Assembly (NCBI GenBank): GCA_000508865.1
Contig: BAHP02000032.1
Coordinates: forward strand, 1-51,801
Direction of reading: 5' to 3'
DNA length: 51,801 nucleotides
Source of the DNA: Clostridiales bacterium VE202-01
GTDB taxonomy: Bacteria; Bacillota_I; Bacilli_A; Erysipelotrichales; Coprobacillaceae
This document shows positions 1 through 9,436 of the stretch, in pieces. How positions within the stretch are numbered: the first letter of the stretch is position 1; each line of letters starts with the position of its first letter. The notes under the pieces were generated by a model that did no database searches, had not been told where the DNA came from, and saw nothing but the letters and a program-made list of their open reading frames with translations. The position numbers were made by a program, and so were the translations under genes.

Positions 1-7
1 TATTAGA

Positions 8-43
8 AAATTAAAAGATTCTGGCAACAGAATCTTTTAATTT
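8..43 (-). terminator. Intrinsic terminator of the priA-thiN operon
   Basis: A perfect 16-bp inverted repeat with a GCAA tetraloop (loop at 24-27) lies just downstream of the thiN stop. On the minus strand the stem runs into a short T-rich tail, so it ends the long minus-strand operon. Confidence 0.85.
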
Positions 44-72
44 AAACACCTTTAAACTTATTTAATTATTTT

Positions 73-671
73 TTAAATATCAGACTTATCTCGAGATCTA
101 ATTAAAATAATGGTCTCACTATTAGTAACATATGCAAAATCTTCAATCGTTTGATTCGATACACATAGTGGATCATCATGTTTTAAATAATAATTATGTA
201 AAGGATAATGTGCATGCTCGATATCAATATAACTATCTTTTAAAGCAAATAATGAAAAATATTTATAGCCATCATTCATAATTTTATGTTTACCTGGTTT
301 TAAAAGCTCAATTATATTTTGACTATCAATAACTCTGATTTTTACACTTTGATATTTTTCCAATAAACACATTACACTAAAAAAATGATCTAGGCGACCT
401 CCTGTCACACCATAAATATCAATTTCATCATAACCTTGTAAAAGAGCGTATTCCAATGCCGCATGACTATCGGTAACATCTTTTCTTGTTGGCAAACGCT
501 CTATTTTTAATTTCGTTAATAAATTCTGATTTTCTATTGAATCAAAATCACCGATTGCATAAATTGGTTTGATCCCTTGCTTAATTAAAATCTCAACACC
601 ACGATCAACACCTATATAATTTAACGAATGATCAAGTTCTTTAGCTAAAGCACTACAATTCCTATTTTCAT
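73..671 (-). pseudogene. thiN: Thiamine pyrophosphokinase, frameshifted near its start
   Basis: Thiamine pyrophosphokinase transfers pyrophosphate from ATP to thiamine to make the cofactor TPP in the cytosol. The family signatures are GVDRG, GDFDS, the PTRKDVTDSHAALEYAL segment and GVTGGRLDH. An ATG at 669-671 overlaps the rpe TGA in the ATGA arrangement typical of coupled genes and begins MKIGIVVL, but that frame hits TAG at 645-647. The catalytic frame runs unbroken from there to TAA at 73-75 and has no ATG, GTG or TTG before VDRG; its first is a TTG at 493-495, past essential residues. Adding one T to the TTT run at 647-649 gives MKIGIVVLLAKELDHS and joins the frames. The gene is last in the operon. 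Identity is certain; whether the break is real is not. Confidence 0.85.
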
Positions 672-1309
672 TTTAATGATTCAATCGCCTTTGCATAATC
701 ATCACTATTAAAAATATAGCTGCCGGCAACAAGAACATCGGCTCCTGCCTGACGACATTGTTTTGCGGTAATTTCATTTATTCCACCATCTACTTCAATT
801 AAATAATGGTACTGATGATCCTTTTTTAATTTTGCTAAATTAGATATTTTATCAAGTGCAATAGGATTAAATTTCTGCCCACCAAAGCCTGGTTCAACTG
901 ACATTACCAGTACTAAATCTAATTTTGATAAAAAAGGTAGTATCTCTTCTACTGGCGTATCGGGTTTAATCGAAATTCCCACATCAACATTTTGATTTTT
1001 AATATAATCTATTAAACTATTTATTTCTTCTTTAACGACCGCTTCATAATGAAAAACAATCAAAGATGCTTTACTAGCAATAAAATTATCAACATATTTT
1101 GCTGGTTCACTAATCATCAAATGAACATCTAAATACATATCTGTGATTTTGCTTACATCATTTAAAATACTGTAACCAAACGAAATATTAGGGACAAAAT
1201 GTCCATCCATCACATCATAATGAATCCATTGAGCTGTTTCTATTTTGTTAATTTCATCTTTTAAACAAGTAAAATCTGCTGATAATAATGAAGGTGCTAT
1301 TTTAACCAT
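668..1309 (-). CDS. rpe: Ribulose-phosphate 3-epimerase
   Basis: This cytosolic TIM-barrel enzyme interconverts ribulose 5-phosphate and xylulose 5-phosphate in the non-oxidative pentose phosphate pathway. The 213-residue protein has the family length and its signatures in order: N-terminal APSLLSADF, the metal-site region HYDVMDGHFVPN, LDVHLMI, the HYEA segment, GFGGQKF and the C-terminal EVDGGI plus phosphate-binding VAGSYIF. The ATG overlaps the end of rsgA by 8 bases and the TGA overlaps the proposed thiN start, so translation is coupled inside the operon. Nothing in the sequence is abnormal. Confidence 0.97.
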   Translation of the reverse strand: MVKIAPSLLSADFTCLKDEINKIETAQWIHYDVMDGHFVPNISFGYSILNDVSKITDMYLDVHLMISEPAKYVDNFIASKASLIVFHYEAVVKEEINSLIDYIKNQNVDVGISIKPDTPVEEILPFLSKLDLVLVMSVEPGFGGQKFNPIALDKISNLAKLKKDHQYHYLIEVDGGINEITAKQCRQAGADVLVAGSYIFNSDDYAKAIESLK

Positions 1310-2159
1310 ACTTATGTTCCTCTTTCTTTTTTGTATCTTGTAAATTCATTAGATAATGCTCGTAGCGTTCTTTAGAAATCACGCCATCAACTACCGCCTG
1401 CTTTACGCCACAATTAGGTTCACTATCATGCAAACAGCCTCTAAACTTACATTTATGACTATACTCTTCAAAATCATGATATGCAACAGCTAATTCTTCT
1501 GGTTTTATATTTAAATCTATCGAAGAAAAACCTGGTGTATCACCAATATATCCATCATACATTTTAATCAACTCAACATGTCTTGTAGTATGTTTTCCAC
1601 GTCCTAATGATTTAGAAATAATATTTGTCTCTAAATTCAAATTAATATCCAAAGCATTTAATAAACTGCTTTTCCCCACTCCACTTTGACCAGTAATTAC
1701 CGTTATTTTATCTTTGAACACAGTTTTTAATTCCATAATTCCTACATTGTCTTTCGAACTTATTTCATAAACGCGATACCCCGCTTTACGATAATCCGCA
1801 ATATATTTTTTTACTTCTTTATCACCTAAATCTATCTTGGATATAACGATTATTGGTTCAATCTGCAAATGTTCAACCACTAATAGAAATTTATCTAATA
1901 ACATCGAAGAAAAATCTGGTTCTTTACATGAACTAACAATTAAAGCCTGATCAACATTACAAATTGGTGGGCGAATTAAAAAATTTTTTCTCGGCAATAA
2001 TTTCATAATATAGTTATCTTGATATTCAACATAATCACCAACAAGGGGCTTAATTTCGTCCTTGCGAAATTTACCCCTTGCCCGACATTGAATTATTTTA
2101 TCACCATCTTCAACATAATAAAACCCTGATAACGCCTTAATTATTCTACCTTGTGACAT
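1302..2159 (-). CDS. rsgA: Ribosome small subunit GTPase A
   Basis: RsgA (YloQ) is a circularly permuted GTPase that helps late maturation of the 30S subunit. An N-terminal OB-fold is followed by the permuted G motifs: SKID (G4), the P-loop GQSGVGKSS (G1), the GRGKHTTRH switch (G2) and DTPGF (G3). The C-terminal zinc knuckle is visible as CKFRGC...H...C. At 285 residues it has normal length. The ATG at 2157-2159 follows an excellent AAGGAGGAAATT site. It sits directly after prkC, the usual order in Bacillota (prpC-prkC-rsgA-rpe-thiN); in B. subtilis the PASTA kinase PrkC can phosphorylate this GTPase. Confidence 0.97.
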   Translation of the reverse strand: MSQGRIIKALSGFYYVEDGDKIIQCRARGKFRKDEIKPLVGDYVEYQDNYIMKLLPRKNFLIRPPICNVDQALIVSSCKEPDFSSMLLDKFLLVVEHLQIEPIIVISKIDLGDKEVKKYIADYRKAGYRVYEISSKDNVGIMELKTVFKDKITVITGQSGVGKSSLLNALDINLNLETNIISKSLGRGKHTTRHVELIKMYDGYIGDTPGFSSIDLNIKPEELAVAYHDFEEYSHKCKFRGCLHDSEPNCGVKQAVVDGVISKERYEHYLMNLQDTKKKEEHKYG

Positions 2160-2170
2160 TAATTTCCTCC

Positions 2171-4120
2171 TTAATCATCTGTAGAAATTTCCGGTTTTGA
2201 ATCATAATAATATAATGTAACGGTTTCACCATTTTTATCAACTGTACTAAAAGCCTCTGGACTTTGTCTTATCACTCGATTAATAGCAATATTTTTAATT
2301 TCATCTTCACTCAATGAATCAGTTGATAATTTGCTGAGAACAACATTAAAGTTTTTACTCTCCAAACGACTTTTAGCAACATTGATTTCCATTCCTACAA
2401 CATTAGGAACTTCTATTTTAAGACCACCTGAAACTGTCAATGTAATTGTTCTATCAGTTTCATCAGGATCCACTTTATGACCTTTTTGCAAACTTTGTTT
2501 TATTACTGTTCCCTGAGGCTTTTCAGATTCTTCTGTCTCTTCAATTACTTCAAATCCTAGTTTTGCCAAAGCCTCTTTAGCTTTTTCAATATCCATTCCT
2601 AAATAATCTGAAATAACTATATAATTACCTTTAGAAACCGTTAACGTAATTTCACGTTTTTTCTCAGTAGGATCTACTTTTTCACCTTCATCAATACTTT
2701 GTTCGATTACAGTACCTTTAGTTTTTGAAGAAATCTCATATTCAATAGTCACATCAAATCCTAATTTATCTAATGCCTTTTCAGCTTTTTCAACATCCAT
2801 TCCTACATAATCATCAACAACAATATATTTACCTTTAGATATTGTTAACTTAACAACATCCCCTTCTTTTATTGTTGTTCCTTTTTTAGGATCTGTTTCA
2901 ATAATCTTACCTTCATCATACTCATCAGACAATTCTTCAATAATATCATCACTAATAGTTACTTTGTAATCTTTCAACAGTTCTTGAGCCTGCTCCTGCG
3001 TTTTTCCCTCGAGATCAGGCATTAAATTTGTATCTGGCCGGATATTAACATAAAGTGCAAATGCAATTACAGCAACAACAAATACTGTACCAATAATAAT
3101 TGCAGCTTTAGCCTTAGTACTTAATCCCTTAAATTTTGTAACTAATTTTTTCAATCCTTTTTCTTCTTTAGCCTTATCCTCTTTTATTACTTCTTTTACC
3201 GGAGGAATATCCGCTGTATTTCCGGTATTAAATACAGAACGAGAATCAAGAACTATCGTAGGTTCCGGTTCACTATCATAAGTAAATTTAAGTTTTTCCT
3301 CATTTAAACGATCCATACAAGTATTAAGGTCTTCCAGCATTTCATTTGCATTATTATATCGATCATTCAAATTCTTAGCAGTTGCTTTAATAATTATATT
3401 TTCAACTGATTGCGGAATTGAAGGATTAAATTCTAATAACGAAGGTAGATCTTCCTGCATATGTTTCAAAGCAATATTTACTGGAGATTCACCGTTAAAA
3501 GGAACTTCACCACGTAACAGTTCATAAAAAACGATTCCTAAAGCATAAATATCACTTTGTACTGTTGCTTTTTCACCACGTGCCAGCTCTGGTGCCAAAT
3601 AATGTAAAGATCCCATAATTACATCCGTTTGTGTCACTTGCGCTAACGACTGCATAGATGCAATTCCAAAATCTGCAATCTTAGCTACACCACTATCAGT
3701 CACTAAAATATTTTGCGGTTTTAAATCACGATGAATGATTCCTAACTGATGTGCCTTAGCAATTCCACTAACTACCTGTTTCATAATATCTATTGCTTCT
3801 ACAACATGCACAGCACCACGCTTTAAAATCAACTCTTTTAAAGTTGTTCCAGGGATATATTCCATAACAATATAATATTTGTCTTCATCTTCACCGACAT
3901 CATATATCTCAACTATATTTCGATGTGAAAGTGCTGCTGCGGCACTAGCTTCACGTTGAAATCTTGTTACATAAATAGGATCTTTAGCTAAACTTGTTCT
4001 AAGAATTTTAATCGCGATCGTCCGATTTAAAATAATATCTTTAGCTAAATAAACATCCGCCATACCACCTTGACCAATAAGCTCTAATAATTCATAACGT
4101 TCTGCAATTATTTTTGACAT
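2171..4120 (-). CDS. prkC: Membrane Ser/Thr protein kinase with four PASTA domains
   Basis: This is a Hanks-type kinase that senses peptidoglycan fragments or lipid II outside and phosphorylates cytosolic targets. The kinase domain occupies about residues 1-265 with the glycine loop GQGGMADVY, the catalytic lysine in AIKIL, HRDLKPQN, DFG and LAPE. One transmembrane helix (IIIGTVFVVAVIAFALYV) lies near residue 340, followed by four PASTA repeats; repeats 2 and 3 are very alike, suggesting recent duplication. I start at the ATG at 4118-4120 (MSKIIAERYELL), which has a GGGGAGG site; a longer frame starting upstream has no such support. The ribosome binding site lies inside the end of prpC, its cognate phosphatase. 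Confidence 0.96.
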   Translation of the reverse strand: MSKIIAERYELLELIGQGGMADVYLAKDIILNRTIAIKILRTSLAKDPIYVTRFQREASAAAALSHRNIVEIYDVGEDEDKYYIVMEYIPGTTLKELILKRGAVHVVEAIDIMKQVVSGIAKAHQLGIIHRDLKPQNILVTDSGVAKIADFGIASMQSLAQVTQTDVIMGSLHYLAPELARGEKATVQSDIYALGIVFYELLRGEVPFNGESPVNIALKHMQEDLPSLLEFNPSIPQSVENIIIKATAKNLNDRYNNANEMLEDLNTCMDRLNEEKLKFTYDSEPEPTIVLDSRSVFNTGNTADIPPVKEVIKEDKAKEEKGLKKLVTKFKGLSTKAKAAIIIGTVFVVAVIAFALYVNIRPDTNLMPDLEGKTQEQAQELLKDYKVTISDDIIEELSDEYDEGKIIETDPKKGTTIKEGDVVKLTISKGKYIVVDDYVGMDVEKAEKALDKLGFDVTIEYEISSKTKGTVIEQSIDEGEKVDPTEKKREITLTVSKGNYIVISDYLGMDIEKAKEALAKLGFEVIEETEESEKPQGTVIKQSLQKGHKVDPDETDRTITLTVSGGLKIEVPNVVGMEINVAKSRLESKNFNVVLSKLSTDSLSEDEIKNIAINRVIRQSPEAFSTVDKNGETVTLYYYDSKPEISTDD

Positions 4121-4121
4121 C

Positions 4122-4859
4122 CTATTTACCTCCCCTATTATCAATAATAGCTACAGCAATATTATCATAACCACCATTTTCATTAGCCAAATCAATTAAT
4201 TCATCTACCATATAAGGAACCTTTATATCTTTTCTCAATACTTCAATTATTTTATTTTCATCAAGACTGTTATATAAGCCATCACTACAAAGTAATAATA
4301 AACTATTTACAAAATCCAATTCGATCAATGAAGGTTCTATTTTAGTATCGGCACCGATTGCCTGCATCAAAACATGTTTTTGACTATGATTTTTTCCTTC
4401 TTCTTCACTAATCACGCCACGTTTGATCAATTCATTAACTAAAGTATGATCTCTAGTTACCTGAATTAAATTATCATTTTTCAAAACATATGCACGACTA
4501 TCGCCAACATGAGATATATATAACATATTGTCCATAAAAACTGCCACAACAATTGTCGTCCCCATACCACGATGTTCAATATTTTGCATCGCTGTTTTTT
4601 TCACAATAATATCAGCCTCAATTATCGTTTCCTTTATCCATTTTTTTACCTCATCAACATTATCAAACGGCGGAATACAATTAAAACAGCTTACCACATG
4701 TTCAATTACTACTCTCGAAGCTATTTCTCCCGAACGGTGACCACCCATCCCATCACAAACAACTGCAACGATTTGATCTTTTGTATTAACGATTACTGCT
4801 GCTTGATCCTGGTTTTTACTTCTTACCTTACCGATATCAGTTTTTGCATAATAGTTCAT
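4122..4859 (-). CDS. prpC: PP2C-type Ser/Thr protein phosphatase
   Basis: This metal-dependent phosphatase reverses phosphorylation by the neighbouring PASTA kinase. PP2C motifs are present in order: the early RSKNQDQ segment, the metal-binding CDGMGGHRSGEIAS, GMGTTIVV, HVGDSRAY, CSDGLYNSL and the terminal DNIAVAI aspartate. The length of 245 residues is typical of bacterial Stp/PrpC enzymes. Its ATG shares one base with the rlmN stop (TAATG), so the two are translationally coupled, and its TAG lies one base before the prkC start. Confidence 0.96.
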   Translation of the reverse strand: MNYYAKTDIGKVRSKNQDQAAVIVNTKDQIVAVVCDGMGGHRSGEIASRVVIEHVVSCFNCIPPFDNVDEVKKWIKETIIEADIIVKKTAMQNIEHRGMGTTIVVAVFMDNMLYISHVGDSRAYVLKNDNLIQVTRDHTLVNELIKRGVISEEEGKNHSQKHVLMQAIGADTKIEPSLIELDFVNSLLLLCSDGLYNSLDENKIIEVLRKDIKVPYMVDELIDLANENGGYDNIAVAIIDNRGGK

Positions 4860-5887
4860 TATTTCACCTCACTTCTTTTAGCCCTTAACTGTCCACAAGC
4901 ACCATCGATATCGCGCCCATGTTCTTTTCGCATCGTTACATTTATATGTAATCTAAGTAATTCGCTTTTAAATATTTCGGCCTGCTCTTTAGAACTAGGC
5001 TGATAGCCATGTTCATCAACACTATTATAAGGAATCAAGTTAACATAAGCATTTAATCCTCTTAAATAATGAGCAAGCTGACGAGCATAGATAATATCAT
5101 CATTGATATCTTTCAACAAAATATATTCAAAAGTAACCCGCCGATTAGTTTTATTAATATAATCACTAACTGCTTTTCGTAAATCATCCATCGGATATAC
5201 TTTATTTATTGGCATTAATTGATTACGAATTTCATCATTTGGAGCATGTAAAGAAATCGCTAAATTAGTTTGAATACCTTCATCACTATATTTATTAATA
5301 CCATCAATTAAACCACAAGTAGAAATTGTAATATGTCGTGCTCCGATTGCTAGACCATGGGGATGATTGATGATTCTCACAAAACTCATCACATTATCAT
5401 AATTATCAAACGGTTCCCCAGTACCCATTACGACCACATGGCTTATTCGCTGTGCTATATCCTGCTGGACCTTCATGATTTGAGCAACCATTTCTCCCGC
5501 TGTCAAATTTCGCTGTTTATTAAGCAGTCCGCTGGCACAAAATTTACATTTCATGTTGCAGCCTACCTGACTTGTTACACATAAAGACTTACCATAATCA
5601 TGAACCATTAATACTGATTCAATCAAACTTCCGTCTAATAATTCAAACAAATACTTAATTGTTCCGTCCTTAGATATTTGTTTTTCTTTGATTTTTAAAA
5701 CATCAAATCTAAATTCTTCTTTCAAATTATTTCTAAGTTCTTTTGATAAATCTGACATTTCATCAAATTGATAAGCATCTTTTTGATAAAGCCAGCTAAA
5801 CACTTGTTTTGCTCTAAATGGCTTTTGCTTTATTAAAGCAAAATATTCAGTTAACTGTTCTAAAGAATAATCATAAATATTTTTCAT
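4859..5887 (-). CDS. rlmN: 23S rRNA A2503 / tRNA A37 C2-methyltransferase (radical SAM)
   Basis: RlmN methylates C2 of A2503 in 23S rRNA, and in some species A37 of tRNA. The radical-SAM cluster motif is CNMKCKFC, preceded by the RlmN SLCVTSQVG segment. GTGEPFDNYDNV, ISTCG and the C-terminal DIDGACGQL, which carries the reactive cysteine, are all present. The length of 342 residues is normal. RlmN rather than its resistance paralogue Cfr is supported by the conserved housekeeping locus; no tandem second copy is seen. The start is one base past the rsmB stop. Confidence 0.96.
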   Translation of the reverse strand: MKNIYDYSLEQLTEYFALIKQKPFRAKQVFSWLYQKDAYQFDEMSDLSKELRNNLKEEFRFDVLKIKEKQISKDGTIKYLFELLDGSLIESVLMVHDYGKSLCVTSQVGCNMKCKFCASGLLNKQRNLTAGEMVAQIMKVQQDIAQRISHVVVMGTGEPFDNYDNVMSFVRIINHPHGLAIGARHITISTCGLIDGINKYSDEGIQTNLAISLHAPNDEIRNQLMPINKVYPMDDLRKAVSDYINKTNRRVTFEYILLKDINDDIIYARQLAHYLRGLNAYVNLIPYNSVDEHGYQPSSKEQAEIFKSELLRLHINVTMRKEHGRDIDGACGQLRAKRSEVK

Positions 5888-5888
5888 C

Positions 5889-7142
5889 TTATTTTCCTTT
5901 TTCTAATTTACACATATAAAAACCATCACTATCATAAACATATGGCAAAATCTTCTTTTCTTCAATTATCCGCATATCTGGATATTTATCAAGAAATTGT
6001 TTTATCATTAGTTCATTTTCTTTTTTATTTATAGTACAAGTACTGTATACCATTTTACCATTATTTTTCAATAAATAGTAGGCATTGTCTAATAATTTTG
6101 TTTGTAAAGGGATCAGCGTATCCATCACTGTAGAATCATGATATTTAATTTCTGGTTTTCTTTTCATTACTCCTAAACCGCTGCATGGCGCATCTAATAA
6201 AATCCTATCAAACGTTTCTTTTGGATAATCATCTTTCAAAGTTGTCGCATCTTTGACATGCAGTTCTACATTAGTTATCCCCAACCGTACTAAATTATCA
6301 TTAACTAATTTGATTTTATGTTCAAACAAATCATAAGCAATGATCTTGCCACTGTTTTCCATCAATGCCGCTAAATGAGCTGTTTTACTGCCAGGAGCAC
6401 AGCACATATCCAATATCAACTCATTTTTTTGCGGATTTAATAACGGCGCTACAAGCTGGCTGGATTCATCTTGAATCGTCACTGATCCATTTTTAAAATA
6501 TTCTGTATCCGCAATATTTCCAGCCTCATATAAAACAGCATCTAAAGCTAGATTTCCCTTTTTAAAAGTGCTGTCTTTCAATAGCTCTTCTCTATTTATT
6601 TTTAGTGTATTGACTCTCGCTGCTCTTACTGGTGGCATATTATCATGAAAACAAATCTTTTTTGTCACTTCTAAACCGTATTGTTTACTTAACATTTTTA
6701 CCATCCACAAAGGATGACTGGTTTCAATTGATAATCGTTTTAATTCATCGACTTCATCAATATTTCTTTTACCGTTTCGAAGATAGTTTCTAAGAATGGC
6801 ATTAACAAATTTACCAGCATATAAATTTTTATTTTTAGCCAGTTTCACAGCCTCATCAATAATTGCATATGATGGTATTTTATCTAAAAATATCAATTGA
6901 TATAATGACATCAACAAAATCAATCTTTCCCGATTTTTAACTTTCTTGCCCTTAATATACGGTTCTAATTGATATTCCAGATATATTTTATTTTGAATCG
7001 TCCCATACACTATTCGTGTCGCTAAATCTTTATCATTTCTTGATAAATCACTATTTTGTAAATATTCGTTCAAAGTTATATTTAAATAACTCTGTTCATT
7101 CCAATATTTTAATAAAACTTCTAATGCAACTGCTCTTGCCAT
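5889..7142 (-). CDS. rsmB: 16S rRNA m5C967 methyltransferase
   Basis: RsmB methylates cytosine 967 of 16S rRNA using SAM. An N-terminal NusB-like RNA-binding domain (about residues 1-130) precedes the methyltransferase domain with the SAM-binding DMCCAPGSKTAHLA, the catalytic LLDAPCSGLG cysteine and the second cysteine in YSTCTINKKENE. The length of 417 residues is slightly short for the family, which runs about 430-450, but all motifs are intact. In many Bacillota fmt and def sit between priA and rsmB; here rsmB follows priA directly with an 11-base gap. Confidence 0.95.
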   Translation of the reverse strand: MARAVALEVLLKYWNEQSYLNITLNEYLQNSDLSRNDKDLATRIVYGTIQNKIYLEYQLEPYIKGKKVKNRERLILLMSLYQLIFLDKIPSYAIIDEAVKLAKNKNLYAGKFVNAILRNYLRNGKRNIDEVDELKRLSIETSHPLWMVKMLSKQYGLEVTKKICFHDNMPPVRAARVNTLKINREELLKDSTFKKGNLALDAVLYEAGNIADTEYFKNGSVTIQDESSQLVAPLLNPQKNELILDMCCAPGSKTAHLAALMENSGKIIAYDLFEHKIKLVNDNLVRLGITNVELHVKDATTLKDDYPKETFDRILLDAPCSGLGVMKRKPEIKYHDSTVMDTLIPLQTKLLDNAYYLLKNNGKMVYSTCTINKKENELMIKQFLDKYPDMRIIEEKKILPYVYDSDGFYMCKLEKGK

Positions 7143-7153
7143 AAATTTCCTTT

Positions 7154-9343
7154 CTACATTTGACTATAGGGATTAAAATCACACACAACATTTATTTTAG
7201 TCCCATTTTTATTATAAAATTTGCTCATCTTTTCCAATACTGGATATATTTCCTTACTATTAATAAACTTTATCATGATTCGTTTGCGATAAATATCATG
7301 CATCCGATAAATTAAACTATTTGCTGGTCCTAAAATCATTACTTTACTTAACTGCTTTTGTAAATAAGTTTTAATTTGATCAGCACTTTGAATTACTATG
7401 GATTCATCATGTCCCTGAATCAAGATACTAACTAAATGAACATATGGCGGGTAATGAGCCATTTTCCGAAAATTCATTTCTTCTTTAAAAAAACCTAGAT
7501 AATCATGATTTTTTACACATTGTGAGACAAAGTGTTCCGGATTATAGGTTTGAATCAAGACCGTTCCTCTTTTTCGCCCACGTCCACTTCTTCCAGATAC
7601 TTGTTCCAACAGTTGAAAAGTTCTTTCATTAGCCCTAAAGTCAGGAATATTTAGGCTTATGTCCGCATCTAAAACCCCAACAAACGTAACATTTTCAAAA
7701 TCCAGGCCTTTAGCTATCATCTGTGTTCCTAATAAAATATTGCCTTCTTTTCTCGCAAATTTTTCTAATAACTTATGATGTCCATCTTTATTCCTGGTAG
7801 TATCCACATCATAGCGAATTACTTTTGCTTTAGTAAAAGCAGCTTCCAACTGTTCTTCAACCTTTTGGGTTCCAATTCCTACAGGTTTTAAGTAATGACT
7901 TTTACAATTAGGACAGCTTGCAGGCATATCCATTTGATACTCACAATAATGACATTTTAATTTGTGATCATGCTTATGATATGTCAAAGTCACATCACAA
8001 TGAGGACATTTTATCACTTCTTTGCAATCAAGACAACGAATATATGTGGCATAACCACGTTTATTTAATAAAAGAATAACTTGTTCTTGATTATCCAAAC
8101 AATTCTCAATTCTTTTTTTCATTTCTCTAGAAAACAAAGAATAATTTTTATCTCTGATTTCTTTAGCCATATCTACTAATTCAATTTCAGGTAACGGAAA
8201 TTGATTGATTCGTTTAGGCAAATTATAAAGATCATAAACACCCTTTAAAGCTCGGCTATATGATTCCAATGAGGGAGTAGCACTTCCTAAAACAACTGGA
8301 CAATGATGATATTGTCCACGCAACCTGGCAATTTGAATCGTTTGATAGCGCGGTTTAGTTTCTTGTTTATAACTAGGATCATGTTCTTCATCAAGAATGA
8401 TCAAACCAATTTTATTTAAAGGTGCAAATACTGCACTTCTTGCCCCAACGACGATTTTTACTTCATTATTTAAAATTCTTCGATACTCATCATACCTTTC
8501 TCCAGAAGAAAGTTTAGAATGAATGATAGCTACTTTTTTACCAAAGCGCTGTTTAAAAACATCGACCATCATTGGTGTCAAAGAAATTTCTGGAACCAGC
8601 ATTAAAACTGTCTTCCCTTGATTGATTACATATTTTGATAAATGTAAATATACTTCTGTTTTCCCCGAACCGGTTACGCCATGAATTAATGCAGTATGAA
8701 AAAAATCACTTTTGGCGATAATGCCGTCAACGATTTTTTGTTGATCTAAATTCAAAGAAAATTCAGTCTCTTTTTCTATTTTTCCAGAATAAGGATCTCG
8801 AAAAATTTCTTTATCAATAATTTGTACAGCTTGTTGTTCGACTAATTTATTAAGTAATCCTCGACTATATGGAAAATCTTTTAAAGTTGTATCGTTGTTT
8901 TCTTTTAAATAAGCAAGAGCTTCTTTTTGCTTAGGTGTTTTAACATCTTCATTAATGACTTTGATCACCTTTTGATATTTAATCCCGACACTTTTATTAG
9001 TACTTGGTTTTAGCTGAGCTGGTAACATTGCTTGTAAACAACTGATTCGCGGTGCTAAAGTCAATTTAGCTAAAGTAAGTGATAATTCTTGTAACTCTTG
9101 ATTTAACAGCGGCTTTTCATCAATAATTTCACTTATATAACGATATTTAAATCCTGCTTCCTGTTCCAATTCACTTTTAGTTAATTCACTATAATGAGAT
9201 GCCATTACATATCCAATTATTTTTTGAGCCCCAAAAGTAATCGCAACCCGCACACCAGTTAATATTTTAGTTTTAGATAAATAATCAAAAGTTGTATCTA
9301 AAGCATGAGTTGGATGTTCGACTAATACTTCTACAATATACAC
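7154..9343 (-). CDS. priA: Primosomal protein N', replication restart helicase
   Basis: PriA recognises stalled forks and D-loops and reloads the replisome. The N-terminal DNA-binding domain begins YIVEVLVEHPT and FDYL. The superfamily 2 helicase has Walker A GVTGSGKTEVY, DEEH, GSATPSLES, and GRSGRGRKRG near motif VI, with the paired zinc knuckles (four CxxC pairs) in between. Start choice: GTG at 9341-9343 lies 9 bases after GGAG and gives the conserved MYIVEVLVEHP N-terminus. An in-frame ATG at 9350-9352 abuts the GGAG and is less likely. Still longer in-frame starts lie within the preceding gene's terminator and can be excluded. Confidence 0.95.
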   Translation of the reverse strand: MYIVEVLVEHPTHALDTTFDYLSKTKILTGVRVAITFGAQKIIGYVMASHYSELTKSELEQEAGFKYRYISEIIDEKPLLNQELQELSLTLAKLTLAPRISCLQAMLPAQLKPSTNKSVGIKYQKVIKVINEDVKTPKQKEALAYLKENNDTTLKDFPYSRGLLNKLVEQQAVQIIDKEIFRDPYSGKIEKETEFSLNLDQQKIVDGIIAKSDFFHTALIHGVTGSGKTEVYLHLSKYVINQGKTVLMLVPEISLTPMMVDVFKQRFGKKVAIIHSKLSSGERYDEYRRILNNEVKIVVGARSAVFAPLNKIGLIILDEEHDPSYKQETKPRYQTIQIARLRGQYHHCPVVLGSATPSLESYSRALKGVYDLYNLPKRINQFPLPEIELVDMAKEIRDKNYSLFSREMKKRIENCLDNQEQVILLLNKRGYATYIRCLDCKEVIKCPHCDVTLTYHKHDHKLKCHYCEYQMDMPASCPNCKSHYLKPVGIGTQKVEEQLEAAFTKAKVIRYDVDTTRNKDGHHKLLEKFARKEGNILLGTQMIAKGLDFENVTFVGVLDADISLNIPDFRANERTFQLLEQVSGRSGRGRKRGTVLIQTYNPEHFVSQCVKNHDYLGFFKEEMNFRKMAHYPPYVHLVSILIQGHDESIVIQSADQIKTYLQKQLSKVMILGPANSLIYRMHDIYRKRIMIKFINSKEIYPVLEKMSKFYNKNGTKINVVCDFNPYSQM

Positions 9344-9383
9344 TGTTATCATCTCCGTTTTTCCTATTCTATCATAAAACAAA

Positions 9384-9407
9384 AGAGACTTCATCATCAA
9401 AGTCTCT
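9384..9407 (-). terminator. Intrinsic terminator between the DUF218 gene and priA
   Basis: An 8-bp perfect stem (AGAGACTT with its complement) with an 8-base loop is followed on the minus strand by a T-rich tail. It separates the DUF218 transcript from the priA operon and argues against priA starts upstream of it. Confidence 0.75.
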
Positions 9408-9436
9408 ATAAACTAAATTCTATCCTTATTTAAAAT

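Noticed and set aside
645..660. Programmed -1 frameshift in thiN
   Set aside because: No slippery heptamer or downstream structure in the right place; a missing T in a T-run is simpler.
2600..2830. Near-duplicate DNA in prkC as a possible mobile repeat
   Set aside because: It is the tandem PASTA 2 and 3 domains, an internal protein duplication.
4528..5003. Plus-strand open frames over prpC and rlmN
   Set aside because: They are antisense to well-supported genes, have no ribosome binding site and no family resemblance.
4859..5887. cfr resistance gene instead of rlmN
   Set aside because: Housekeeping operon position and full-length RlmN motifs fit the native methyltransferase.
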